Shown piece by piece: positions 40,730 through 47,903 of a stretch of DNA of 64,000 bases. The DNA comes from Candidatus Saccharimonadota bacterium. GTDB lineage: Bacteria; Patescibacteriota; Saccharimonadia; Saccharimonadales; UBA4665. Below the pieces are notes generated by a model, which worked only from the letters and a program-made list of their open reading frames with translations, searched no databases and was not told where the DNA came from. The stretch spans positions 103,491-167,490 of the forward strand of contig JAQGGT010000007.1 of assembly GCA_028289245.1 (NCBI GenBank), written 5' to 3'. Position 1 is the stretch's first letter; each line of letters begins with the position of its first letter. The translations under genes and the position numbers were made by a program.

Positions 40730-40777
40730 GGCTGCATGGCCGATAAGCCGTTATAGGCCGCGGAGTCTCATCTTGTG
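40730..40777 (-). promoter_or_regulatory. Cassette 3 leader hairpin
   Basis: CACAAGATGAG (40730-40740) pairs perfectly with CTCATCTTGTG (40767-40777). An inner GGCC/GGCC pairing caps the structure around GATAAGCCGTTATA. The foot ACAAGATGA is shared with cassettes 1 and 2, and the upper part is unrelated in sequence. Confidence 0.8.
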
Positions 40778-40782
40778 CTAAT

Positions 40783-40845
40783 TGTTTGCTTGTCAATGTG
40801 CTTTGGAGGATCACCTGAGTGCCTCAACAAAACAACGCTATTTTA
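40783..40845 (-). promoter_or_regulatory. Cassette 3 promoter and 13-nt anti-E-like motif
   Basis: The -10 is TAAAAT (40840-40845). The leader has GUUUUGUUGAGG, the CAAAGCACAUUG segment, and UGACAAGCAAACA (40795-40783). That is one base short of full complementarity to the E3 strand UGUCUGCUUGUCA (an A-C mismatch). Confidence 0.7.
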
Positions 40846-40883
40846 TAATAAAACTACTTAAAGAGCAATTCTTATGGTCTAGG

Positions 40884-40972
40884 GTGAAGATGACAAGCAG
40901 ATATGGGGTCGAGGGGAGCATCACGGAAGCCGTGAACCTAGGTTTGCACCCATAGCCACTTGCCAGCTTCAC
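40884..40972 (-). ncRNA. Structured 3'-UTR element E4 (no hammerhead attached)
   Basis: As minus-strand RNA: GUGAAG/CUUCAC, C-U mismatch, UGGCAAG/CUUGUCA, then UGG and UAUGGG with CCCAUA and UCUG around one mismatch. The cap has a UCACGG-CUU-CCGUGA hairpin. The outer stem sequence is completely different from E1-E3 but still paired, and the position of the C-U mismatch is kept. It begins 8 nt after the stop of the 81-aa gene. No hammerhead core follows; the next 38 nt lead straight to the cassette 3 promoter. Confidence 0.82.
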
Positions 40973-40980
40973 ACTTGGTG

Positions 40981-41226
40981 CTATTCCCCCCTACGCCACG
41001 AAGCCACGAACGCGATCAGGCGCCAAAGGACGCAAGCGAGCCAGACCGGAACGGTGATGAACCACAGTGCGCCCAAGATACCGGCGACCACTGCGGCATC
41101 GGTGTTGTCATAGCTCGGGTCGTACAGCGGGCCAAAGTCTCTCGCGAACTGGTTCTCGAGCTTGATCTGAACGGTGCTAGCCGTGAGCACGAACATCACG
41201 CCGTAGATGAGCCAGAAGTGGTTCAT
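40981..41226 (-). CDS. Cassette 4 second protein, small membrane protein (81 aa)
   Basis: This 81-aa protein has two predicted membrane segments (about residues 5-22 and 47-72), joined by an acidic loop (ENQFARDFGPLYDPSYDNTD) and ending in a basic tail WRRGE. Its ATG overlaps the stop of the 64-aa gene (ATGA), so the two are translationally coupled and may form a heteromeric complex. Size and topology would fit a holin or small accessory subunit, but there is no sequence evidence for either. Confidence 0.78.
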   Translation of the reverse strand: MNHFWLIYGVMFVLTASTVQIKLENQFARDFGPLYDPSYDNTDAAVVAGILGALWFITVPVWLACVLWRLIAFVASWRRGE

Positions 41227-41417
41227 GACGGGACCCTCTTGGTCTCCTGCCGATCCATCAGGATCACGGCGAGAGTGAAAAGCCCTCCTGACACGAGCAG
41301 CAAAACGAGTGGATCTTTCCAGGCACCCTTCTCGTAGGAGTCGTCGATGCGGACGGCGATGAAACCGCAAAGGTTCCACAGCACTACCAGCGTGAGGGCT
41401 ACGATCGGTTCGAGCAT
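41223..41417 (-). CDS. Cassette 4 first protein, small membrane protein (64 aa)
   Basis: This 64-aa protein has two membrane segments (about residues 4-22 and 37-55) and a short charged loop. The start at 41417 has AAGGGTAGG upstream. A second ATG 5 nt further up is in another frame. It is coupled by a 4-nt overlap to the 81-aa membrane protein. No family is recognised. Confidence 0.75.
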   Translation of the reverse strand: MLEPIVALTLVVLWNLCGFIAVRIDDSYEKGAWKDPLVLLLVSGGLFTLAVILMDRQETKRVPS

Positions 41418-41434
41418 GGCATGGCCTACCCTTC

Positions 41435-41486
41435 TATCTGCTTGTCATGTTTTGGAGAAAGTCTCTCTCAAAACAGAGGTATCTTA
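41435..41486 (-). promoter_or_regulatory. Cassette 4 promoter and co-varying 13-nt anti-E motif
   Basis: The -10 is TAAGAT (41481-41486). The leader has a CUCU-GUUUU-GAGAG hairpin, then UGACAAGCAGAUA (41447-41435). This is the exact reverse complement of UAUCUGCUUGUCA in E4. E4 differs from E1-E3 at this base and the leader differs in step. No long leader hairpin is present. Confidence 0.78.
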
Positions 41487-41526
41487 CAATGTTTCAACAG
41501 AAAAGGCAACGCCCATGGTACGCAAG

Positions 41527-41650
41527 AGCGAACGCTGTAGCGGAGTGCAGCTTGGGATGAATCGCGAGCACTAAGCGGAGCCGTACTGATGGTACGGTGG
41601 AGCGCAGCGCGGAGTGATTCGCCCGAGATGTGCCCGCTACAGCGTTCGCT
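41527..41650. repeat. Long imperfect inverted repeat spanning the end of infB
   Basis: AGCGAACGCTGTAGCGG (41527-41543) is perfectly inverted as CCGCTACAGCGTTCGCT (41634-41650), which contains the last codons and stop of infB. The centre has a second stem CCGTAC/GTACGG around TGATG, and the arms between are partly complementary (GGGATGAATC versus GATTCGCCC). The whole 124 bp can fold as one long hairpin. It may be the infB terminator or a boundary element of the cassette array. Confidence 0.82.
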
Positions 41651-43409
41651 GGATGGCTTCGCGGGTGAAGACTTCTATGTGATCGCCTTCGAGAAGGTCG
41701 ATGCGCTTGGTAGTAGTGAAGCTGAGGCCGCACATCTCGCCCTCGAAGACTTCTTTGGCTTCCTGCGGACCGCGCTTGAGGCCAGTGATTTCGACTTCGC
41801 CGAGGACTTCTTTGTCTCGGGTGACGCGAGCTAGGGCTGGGGCGGTCAGTTTACCCTTGGTGACTTCGCCGCCGCAGATGACAGCGGTTTTGGTCGTGTT
41901 GAAGATACCGCGGACGACTAAGCGGCCGAGGTCGTGCTCGACGATTTCGGGACGTAGCAGGCCAGAAAGACCAGTTTTGACGTCGTCGATCAGCTCGTAA
42001 ATGACTTTGTAGAGGCGAATGTCGACTTTGTCGCGGGCAGCTTGCTGGCGGGCGCTCGAGGGCAACTCGATGTTGAAGCCGTAGATGATGGCGCCGGCGC
42101 TTTGGGCGAGGTGGAGGTCGTTTTCGTTGATGGCACCGACACTGGAGCTGACGACGCGGACGGCGACTTCGGTGGTATCGAGGGCTTTGATACTATCAAT
42201 AACAGAGGTCAGCGAGCCTTGGACATCGGCTTTGACGATGACGTTGAGCTCTTGGACTTCATTGTTGCGGTTGATCAGGCGGATCAGTTCGCTGGAGCCG
42301 ATGTTGTTGCGGCTGCCGACGTTCTTTTCGTTGGCGCTGGTGGTCGACTGGTTGCGGGCGGCCTTTTCGTTGGGCACAGCCTGGAACTCGTCACCGAATT
42401 CCGGCAGCGTCTTGAAGCCGGTAATGGCTACCGGTGTTGACGGCAGCGCTTGTTTGAGCGGCTTGCCATCGGTGGTTTCGAGGTTGCGAATTTTGGCGTA
42501 GCTCGAGCCGGCCACCACGAAATCGCCAGGCTTAAGGGTACCGGCTTCGACGAGAGCGTGGGCAACGGGGCCCCGGCCCTGCTCGACATGGGCTTCGATA
42601 ATGAGGCCGCGAGCCGGCACATCGGTATCGGCTTTGAGCTCTTCGACATCGGTGACCAGAATTACCATGTCCAGCAACTCAGGAATGCCCTGCTTGGTTT
42701 TGGCCGAAACTGGCAACACGGGCGTGTCGCCACCCTTCCAGCCATCCCACATCAGGTCTTGCTCGGCGAGCTCGCTATACAGGCGGTTGATGTCGGCGCC
42801 GTCTTTATCCATTTTGTTGGCGGCAACGATGATTTTGACCCCCGCCTTGCGGGCAAAGCGGATGGCCTCGATAGTTTGGGGCTTAATGCCGTCGTCGGCG
42901 GCCACGACAATGATGACGATATCAGTTAATAAGGCGCCGTGCTCGCGGATGGCAGCAAAGGCTTCGTGGCCGGGAGTGTCGAGGAAGGTGATTTTGCGGT
43001 CGCCGTGCTCCACCTGATAGGCCGAAATGTGCTGCGTGATACCGCCGGCTTCGCGGTCGACGACGTGGGCGCCACGAATGGCGTCGAGCAGGCTGGTTTT
43101 GCCGTGATCGACATGTCCCATCACAGCCACGACTGGCGGGCGTGAAGGCGCGCCCGCACTGGCCTCGGCCTTAACGCGAACAGCCGGCGCCGAAGCGTCG
43201 ACGGTGCTCTTGCTCAGCTGGACACCGAGCTGGAGCTCCTCGACGATAATCTCAGCGGTATCGAAGTCGATCCGCTCGTTAACGGTCGCCATAACGCCGT
43301 TCTTCATCAACTCACCGATTAAACGTGAAACCGGAATCGATAAACGCTCGGCCAGAGTGCCGACAGTAATCATGTCTTCGATTTCGATGGTAGTAATATC
43401 TTCTGCCAT
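41637..43409 (-). CDS. infB: Translation initiation factor IF-2 (short form)
   Basis: This 590-aa GTPase brings fMet-tRNA to the 30S subunit. After about 90 residues with an IF2_N-like segment (TVGTLAERLSIPVSRLIGELMKNG), the G domain shows GHVDHGKTSLLDAI (G1), DTPGHEAF (G3) and NKMDKD (G4). The C-terminal fMet-tRNA-binding domain ends IEVFTREAIQRTL. It lacks the long N-terminal extension of the E. coli protein (890 aa). It lies 100 nt downstream of rpsA with no strong Shine-Dalgarno. Its 3' end forms one arm of a long inverted repeat. Confidence 0.97.
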   Translation of the reverse strand: MAEDITTIEIEDMITVGTLAERLSIPVSRLIGELMKNGVMATVNERIDFDTAEIIVEELQLGVQLSKSTVDASAPAVRVKAEASAGAPSRPPVVAVMGHVDHGKTSLLDAIRGAHVVDREAGGITQHISAYQVEHGDRKITFLDTPGHEAFAAIREHGALLTDIVIIVVAADDGIKPQTIEAIRFARKAGVKIIVAANKMDKDGADINRLYSELAEQDLMWDGWKGGDTPVLPVSAKTKQGIPELLDMVILVTDVEELKADTDVPARGLIIEAHVEQGRGPVAHALVEAGTLKPGDFVVAGSSYAKIRNLETTDGKPLKQALPSTPVAITGFKTLPEFGDEFQAVPNEKAARNQSTTSANEKNVGSRNNIGSSELIRLINRNNEVQELNVIVKADVQGSLTSVIDSIKALDTTEVAVRVVSSSVGAINENDLHLAQSAGAIIYGFNIELPSSARQQAARDKVDIRLYKVIYELIDDVKTGLSGLLRPEIVEHDLGRLVVRGIFNTTKTAVICGGEVTKGKLTAPALARVTRDKEVLGEVEITGLKRGPQEAKEVFEGEMCGLSFTTTKRIDLLEGDHIEVFTREAIQRTL

Positions 43410-43509
43410 TTCTTAATGCCGATACTTTCTGGCCGAAGCCTTTACGTTAATTGTCTACGGTGAGTGCGGACTGAAGCCAGCAACGCAGCAATGTGCAGTA
43501 GCCGGAAAG

Positions 43510-44577
43510 CTACTTCTTGGCTTCTTTGAGGCTCAAGGCGATCTTGCGGTTGTCGGTGTCGATGTCGAGCACCTTGAACTGCTTCTTTTCGTTCAGCTGG
43601 AACAGCTGCTCTGGGTCGACGGTCTCGTCGTCGCTCATTTCGGAGACGTGGACCAGGGCTTCGACGCTCGGGCTGAGTTGTACAAAGGCGCCAAACGGGG
43701 TGATGCGGGTGACTTTACCGTCGACGACATCACCTTTTTTGAACGACTTAACTTCGCTGAGCCAGGGATCTTCGAGCATCTGCTTGAGGCTGAGGCTGAG
43801 GCGATCTTTGTCGATAGCGATGATCTTAGCTTTGACGGTGTCGCCAACTTTGACGTAGTTGCGAGGATTGTCGACGCGTTCCCAAGAAATCTCGGAAATG
43901 TGGATCAGACCCTCGATACCGTCGACATTGACGAAGGCGCCAAAGTCGATCACACCGGTAATAACGCCTTCGACGGCGTCGCCAACCTTGAGCTCGGCGA
44001 AGCGAGCCTGCATGTCGTCTTTAACGGCTTCCTTCTCAGAGAAGATCAGCTTGTTGTCCTTGCGGCTGACGTCAAGGATGCGGACGCGCAGTACCTGTTG
44101 CGTCAAGGCGTTGAGCTTCTGCAAGATCTCATCCTTATCGGCACCAGAGACGCGGGGGTAATGGCCGGCGGCCAGCTGGCTAACCGGCAAGAAGCCACGG
44201 ATGCCTTCCAGCTCGACGAGCAAACCGCCACGGTTGGCGTCATACGGCGTCACTTCGACGATTTCTTGGGCGTCGAAGAGGCGCTGGACTTCGTCCCAGC
44301 CGCGGTCTTTGACGGCGCGTTTCATGCTGAGCAGCGCGTGGCCCTCTTCCATCTCTGGATCGATGACACTCACCGTGATGCTCGTGCCCTCTTCTAGGGC
44401 TTGGCCATGGCCGATTTCGCGGCGCATAACGACGCCGACGCCGCGGGCGCCGAGGTCAACCCAGACTTCATTTTTGCGGACCGAGGTAATGACTCCCTCG
44501 ATGACATCGCCGGTAGCGAGGCCATTCAGTTCGCTGCCCGCAAGCAGCTCGTCCATCGTTAGTGTAGTTTTTGGCAT
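43510..44577 (-). CDS. rpsA: 30S ribosomal protein S1 (four S1 domains)
   Basis: This 355-aa protein has four OB-fold S1 repeats: about residues 20-90 (GDVIEGVITSVRKNEVWVDLG), 105-170, 193-262 (VEGVITGVIDFGAFVNVDG) and 280-350 (VDGKVTRITPFGAFVQL). E. coli S1 has six. S1 helps mRNA binding to the 30S, mainly for structured leaders. The start has AAGGAGG about 10 nt upstream. Its presence matters here because the cassette mRNAs carry long hairpin leaders. Confidence 0.95.
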   Translation of the reverse strand: MPKTTLTMDELLAGSELNGLATGDVIEGVITSVRKNEVWVDLGARGVGVVMRREIGHGQALEEGTSITVSVIDPEMEEGHALLSMKRAVKDRGWDEVQRLFDAQEIVEVTPYDANRGGLLVELEGIRGFLPVSQLAAGHYPRVSGADKDEILQKLNALTQQVLRVRILDVSRKDNKLIFSEKEAVKDDMQARFAELKVGDAVEGVITGVIDFGAFVNVDGIEGLIHISEISWERVDNPRNYVKVGDTVKAKIIAIDKDRLSLSLKQMLEDPWLSEVKSFKKGDVVDGKVTRITPFGAFVQLSPSVEALVHVSEMSDDETVDPEQLFQLNEKKQFKVLDIDTDNRKIALSLKEAKK

Positions 44578-44631
44578 TTTTCAGGTGCCTCCTTTGTAGT
44601 GTATTTCCTGCTCTCACAAGATTACCTACAA

Positions 44632-45654
44632 TTATAGCCGATTTTGATCTGTTAGTAAACCCACAACCCCTGAGCCGGCACGCAGCCGCTGGGAGCCGGT
44701 GGTGAGTGTATATACCCGCTTGTACGCCGCGCGGAAGGCTCGGGTCGAATACGGTACCGCTTGCAGCGTACGGTACAAGCCCGGCTCCAAACTATTTAGG
44801 AGGCGCGGGAATAATCGCAGCGCCGCTACCCGAGTTTCCGGCAAGGTTGTCGCTACCAACAGCGTCGTAAAGTCATCTTGGGTAATTTCACCGCGTCGTG
44901 CGAGTGCCCAGCCAATCAGCTCGAAGGCGTAGCCGTCCGGGCCAGAAACTTTAGTGAAGTGCTGGTAGCGCATGGGAATTTCTAGCGACGGTAGGTCATG
45001 GCTCTGGGGCTCCAAGCGCGCCTGCTCGCCGCTGGGATCATAGAGACCAGCAAGATACTCGGCGCTAGCTTCTTCAAAGAAAGCACCGAGCGGGCGCCCG
45101 CGTTTGTGCACCTCAAAACCAGAACGATACGCCATATAGCTGCCACGTGGTTTGGCTCCCTCTCGAAGCACGCAGCGGGTCGTCCAGTTCGTAGCACTAT
45201 GCACCAGCTCATGGATAATAATCCGCGTTACCGCCGGGCTGCCGTGCGCCGATTCATAGAGTCGTTGGATTTGCCGATTATACAGGTAGATCGTGTTGTG
45301 GAACGGAAAGCTTTCGCCAAAAGCCGACGGCTTCCCACCGGCGCTGAGGCTCTCGTGATCGATCAAGTGCATGGTTGCCGTGGAACTGAGACCCAGCGTG
45401 CCAATAAAGGCGTACGCCTCACGCCGGCAAGCCTCCAGCCAAGCCGGCATGTCCCGACCATAGTCTCGAATTGTTTCGGCCGCTTCCGCTCGCTGTTTGG
45501 CAGCTGAGCGCTGATAAAATTCGGTATGTGTTTGGAATTTGTCGGCGTCGCGTTCGGCGGTAATTTGGATGCCGTTGACATCGTAGAATTCGGTGACGAA
45601 TGGTGACTCGTCCATCTGCAAAATATACTGTTCCATCCGAGGCCCCACAAGCAT
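44632..45654 (-). CDS. Putative zincin metallopeptidase, unknown family
   Basis: This 340-aa protein has HELVH in the segment VTRIIIHELVHSATNW (near residues 143-158) and FFEEASAEYLAGLYDP about 55 residues later. This gives the HExxH...E arrangement of gluzincins. There is no signal peptide or membrane segment, so a cytoplasmic or non-classically exported enzyme is implied. The N-terminal 100 residues are helical. Two close in-frame starts exist (MLVGPR and MEQYIL); no Shine-Dalgarno separates them. Protease activity is inferred from the motif only. Confidence 0.75.
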   Translation of the reverse strand: MLVGPRMEQYILQMDESPFVTEFYDVNGIQITAERDADKFQTHTEFYQRSAAKQRAEAAETIRDYGRDMPAWLEACRREAYAFIGTLGLSSTATMHLIDHESLSAGGKPSAFGESFPFHNTIYLYNRQIQRLYESAHGSPAVTRIIIHELVHSATNWTTRCVLREGAKPRGSYMAYRSGFEVHKRGRPLGAFFEEASAEYLAGLYDPSGEQARLEPQSHDLPSLEIPMRYQHFTKVSGPDGYAFELIGWALARRGEITQDDFTTLLVATTLPETRVAALRLFPRLLNSLEPGLYRTLQAVPYSTRAFRAAYKRVYTLTTGSQRLRAGSGVVGLLTDQNRL

Positions 45655-45755
45655 TAATGGCTTAAGTATGGTATACTATGGTAATAACTTCAAAACAAAT
45701 ATCTCTTGCGTAACAATGTAAACTAATGCCCTTACCGGCAGAATTAGGAGTAAGC

Positions 45756-46394
45756 ATGCCTCAAGGAGTACGCGAAAACATTTTGGATCTCGGCAAAGCT
45801 GTAGTGCTCAACGCCCCGCAGCTGTTCATTGATGTTGATGTGGAGGCCGACGGGATCGCCGGCCACGGCTCGATGTTGTCTATCGGCGCCCAGAGTCCGA
45901 CGGGCGAATCGTTCTATTCCGAAATTAAACCGTATAGCGAAGATTTCTTACCCGGTAATCGCGAATTCTGCGAAAATCACGGCTTACAGCGCGAGCGCTT
46001 GCTGCGCGAAGCGCCGGAACTGAGCGTGGTCATGTTTGGCCTCCACAACTGGACCACCGAGCTCCGCGCCAGGCACGGCAAGCGAGCCGTTCTCACCGCT
46101 TTTAACGCCGGGTTCGACTGGGCCCATGTCGACCTTGGCTTTGTCAAAGCCGGGTTCATCGAAAATAATCCCTTCGGCGTCGCGCCGTTCGACCTCAAGT
46201 CACTCGCCACCCAGCTCAACGGCAACTGGGACTGGAGCAAGACCCGTAAAAGCCAACTACCCCGGGCTATCGTGCCGGACGGCGACTTCACGCACCATGC
46301 CCTAGAAGATGCCCAGTACCAACAAAAAATCCACTTTGGTATGGCCGGCTTGCTCGGCCAAAGCGCCTATTTGGGCATCGCTCAGCGCGTCTAA
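45756..46394 (+). CDS. DEDDh 3'-5' exonuclease (DnaQ/RNase T-like)
   Basis: This 212-aa nuclease has the three exonuclease motifs: FIDVDVEADG near residue 23 (acidic pair), TAFNAGFDWAHVDLGF near residue 111, and THHALEDAQYQ near residue 178 with the catalytic His and Asp. The RNase H-like fold would trim DNA or RNA 3' ends; which one is unclear. I start at 45756, where TTAGGAGTAAGC gives a good Shine-Dalgarno; an in-frame ATG 30 nt upstream lacks one. Confidence 0.88.
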   Translation: MPQGVRENILDLGKAVVLNAPQLFIDVDVEADGIAGHGSMLSIGAQSPTGESFYSEIKPYSEDFLPGNREFCENHGLQRERLLREAPELSVVMFGLHNWTTELRARHGKRAVLTAFNAGFDWAHVDLGFVKAGFIENNPFGVAPFDLKSLATQLNGNWDWSKTRKSQLPRAIVPDGDFTHHALEDAQYQQKIHFGMAGLLGQSAYLGIAQRV

Positions 46395-46412
46395 GAGTGC
46401 TACACTAGGCGC

Positions 46413-47219
46413 ATGTATCTGGGGGTCGATATTGGCGGAACAAAGACACTGCTAGCGGTGTTAAATAACGACGGCGTCATCCGCGAGTCTAGAAAGTTCC
46501 CGACACCCAAAACCTACGATAACTTTTTGCTGGAGCTGCGTCACGCCGCCCTGCAGCTGGAACACCGAGAATTCCGGGCCGCCGGCGTAGCCGTTCCCGG
46601 CGTACTGGACCGCCGCCACGGCCGCATACGGAACCTTGGTAACCTGGGCTGGAAGAATGAGAACATCCTGGCCGACTGCGAAAAAATTTTTGACTGCCCG
46701 GTGGTCATTGAAAACGACGCTAATCTCGGCGCGCTTTCCGAATCCAAGCTCCAGCCAGCCGACAAAAAAATCCTCTACATTACCATCAGTACCGGCATCG
46801 GTACGGGCGTTACCTACGACCGACAGCTGGTGCCGGCACTGCTCGACATCGAAGGTGGCAACATCGAGCTGCCCTTCCGCAATCAACTCCGGGTCTGGGA
46901 GGATTTTGCCTCCGGCCGGGCCATCTATCAACACTTTGGCAAAAAAGCCGCCGACATCACCGACCCGGCCGCCTGGAAATACATTGCCCGCAACCTGGCC
47001 CTCGGCTTTTTTGAGAATATTGCCGTCGTGCAGCCGGATTTGATCATCATCGGCGGCAGCATCGGCACCTACTACGACCGCTACCACAAGTTTTTGGCCG
47101 ACGAACTTAAAAAGTACGAAACGCCAATGGTGCCGCTGCCGCGCATTATCCAAGCTAAACGACCCGAAGAGGCTGTCGTCTACGGCTGCTACGACTTGGC
47201 GAGGTTGCACTATGCCTAA
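46413..47219 (+). CDS. ROK-family sugar kinase (glucokinase-like)
   Basis: This 268-aa protein has the N-terminal phosphate loop YLGVDIGGTKTLLAVLN, then VAVPGVLD, VVIENDANLGAL with the catalytic Asp region, ISTGIGTGVTYD, and IIIGGSIG near the C-terminus. It should phosphorylate glucose or an amino sugar with ATP. The zinc-binding CxCGxxGC motif of many ROK proteins is not present. TACACT at 46401-46406 (TGC-extended) ends 6 nt before the ATG: predicted leaderless. It overlaps the downstream zincin gene by 8 nt. Confidence 0.9.
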   Translation: MYLGVDIGGTKTLLAVLNNDGVIRESRKFPTPKTYDNFLLELRHAALQLEHREFRAAGVAVPGVLDRRHGRIRNLGNLGWKNENILADCEKIFDCPVVIENDANLGALSESKLQPADKKILYITISTGIGTGVTYDRQLVPALLDIEGGNIELPFRNQLRVWEDFASGRAIYQHFGKKAADITDPAAWKYIARNLALGFFENIAVVQPDLIIIGGSIGTYYDRYHKFLADELKKYETPMVPLPRIIQAKRPEEAVVYGCYDLARLHYA

Positions 47220-47712
47220 GCTCGCCACATTGCTGACTCGGTTGCAGGCCGCCTTTCCGGAGCTGCGCTTTACGCCCGGCGAACAGTTCTGCTGGTCGCC
47301 CGAGAGCGGCGAAGTCATCTACCGCGCCGAAGCCAGTGGCCCCGAACCCCTGTGGTCCCTGCTCCACGAAACCGGCCACGGCTTACTCGGCCACACCGCC
47401 TACAAAGCCGATTTTGAGCTGATCCGCATGGAAATGGCCGCCTGGACCAAGGCCCGCGAGCTCGGCCAGCGTTTTGGCGTCGCCATCGACGAAGATCATG
47501 TCCAAGACTGCCTCGACACCTACCGCGACTGGCTCTACAAGCGCAGCATTTGCCCCAAATGCGCCACCAAATGCCTCCAACAGGACGACTACGCCCACTA
47601 CTACTGCTTCAACTGCCACACCTCCTGGCGCGTCAGCACCTCGCGCTTCCGCCGGGCTTATCGCTCGACGCACGGCGTCCGCCAACCAGCCGTCTTCCGC
47701 GATCGGGCCTGA
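47212..47712 (+). CDS. IrrE/ImmA-like zinc peptidase fused to a zinc ribbon
   Basis: This 166-aa protein has SLLHETGHGLLGH (residues 43-55), an HExxH motif, followed by IRMEMAAWTKARELG, matching the HExxH...E layout of ImmA/IrrE-type metallopeptidases. The C-terminal 60 residues contain CPKCATKCLQ...YYCFNCHTSW, a zinc ribbon that could bind nucleic acid, ending in an Arg-rich tail. It overlaps the ROK kinase by 8 nt and is probably co-expressed. ImmA/IrrE relatives cleave repressors, so a regulatory protease is plausible. Confidence 0.75.
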   Translation: MPKLATLLTRLQAAFPELRFTPGEQFCWSPESGEVIYRAEASGPEPLWSLLHETGHGLLGHTAYKADFELIRMEMAAWTKARELGQRFGVAIDEDHVQDCLDTYRDWLYKRSICPKCATKCLQQDDYAHYYCFNCHTSWRVSTSRFRRAYRSTHGVRQPAVFRDRA

Positions 47713-47721
47713 GCATCCCGA

Positions 47722-47769
47722 GGGACGGGGCCGTAAGCCCGCTTCGCGGCTTACTCTGGGCTTAGTCCC
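47722..47769. repeat. GC-rich palindrome (family with 48578-48637)
   Basis: GGGAC...GTCCC encloses GTAAGCC-CGCTTCGC-GGCTTAC. The word CTCTGGGCTTA (47754-47764) recurs inverted as TAAGCCCAGAG at 48588-48598. It follows the stop of the zincin gene by 9 nt and may act as a terminator. The remaining 130 nt to the next gene hold only that gene's -10 box. Confidence 0.7.
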
Positions 47770-47903
47770 CCGGGCCACTCAGGCCCAATCGCGCACCCAC
47801 TCGATGTTGCCGATAACCATCAATGCATACATCACCTCTGTTAGGTGTGTCTTACATAGGTATTGCGGTGAACTAATGGAGTAAGTTTGTTACAGTAATT
47901 CAC

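Noticed and set aside
38311..40746. Open plus-strand frames at 38311-38928, 39816-40196 and 40138-40746, antisense to the cassette genes
   Set aside because: They lack Shine-Dalgarno sites or promoters, run through E elements, leader hairpins or the coding strands of better-supported genes, and their products look like GC-rich shadows.
38200..41000. E elements as integron attC sites
   Set aside because: They are hairpins after each gene like attC, but lack the RYYYAAC/GTTRRRY core sites and extrahelical bases. Their G-U pairs make sense only as minus-strand RNA, and no integron integrase is present.
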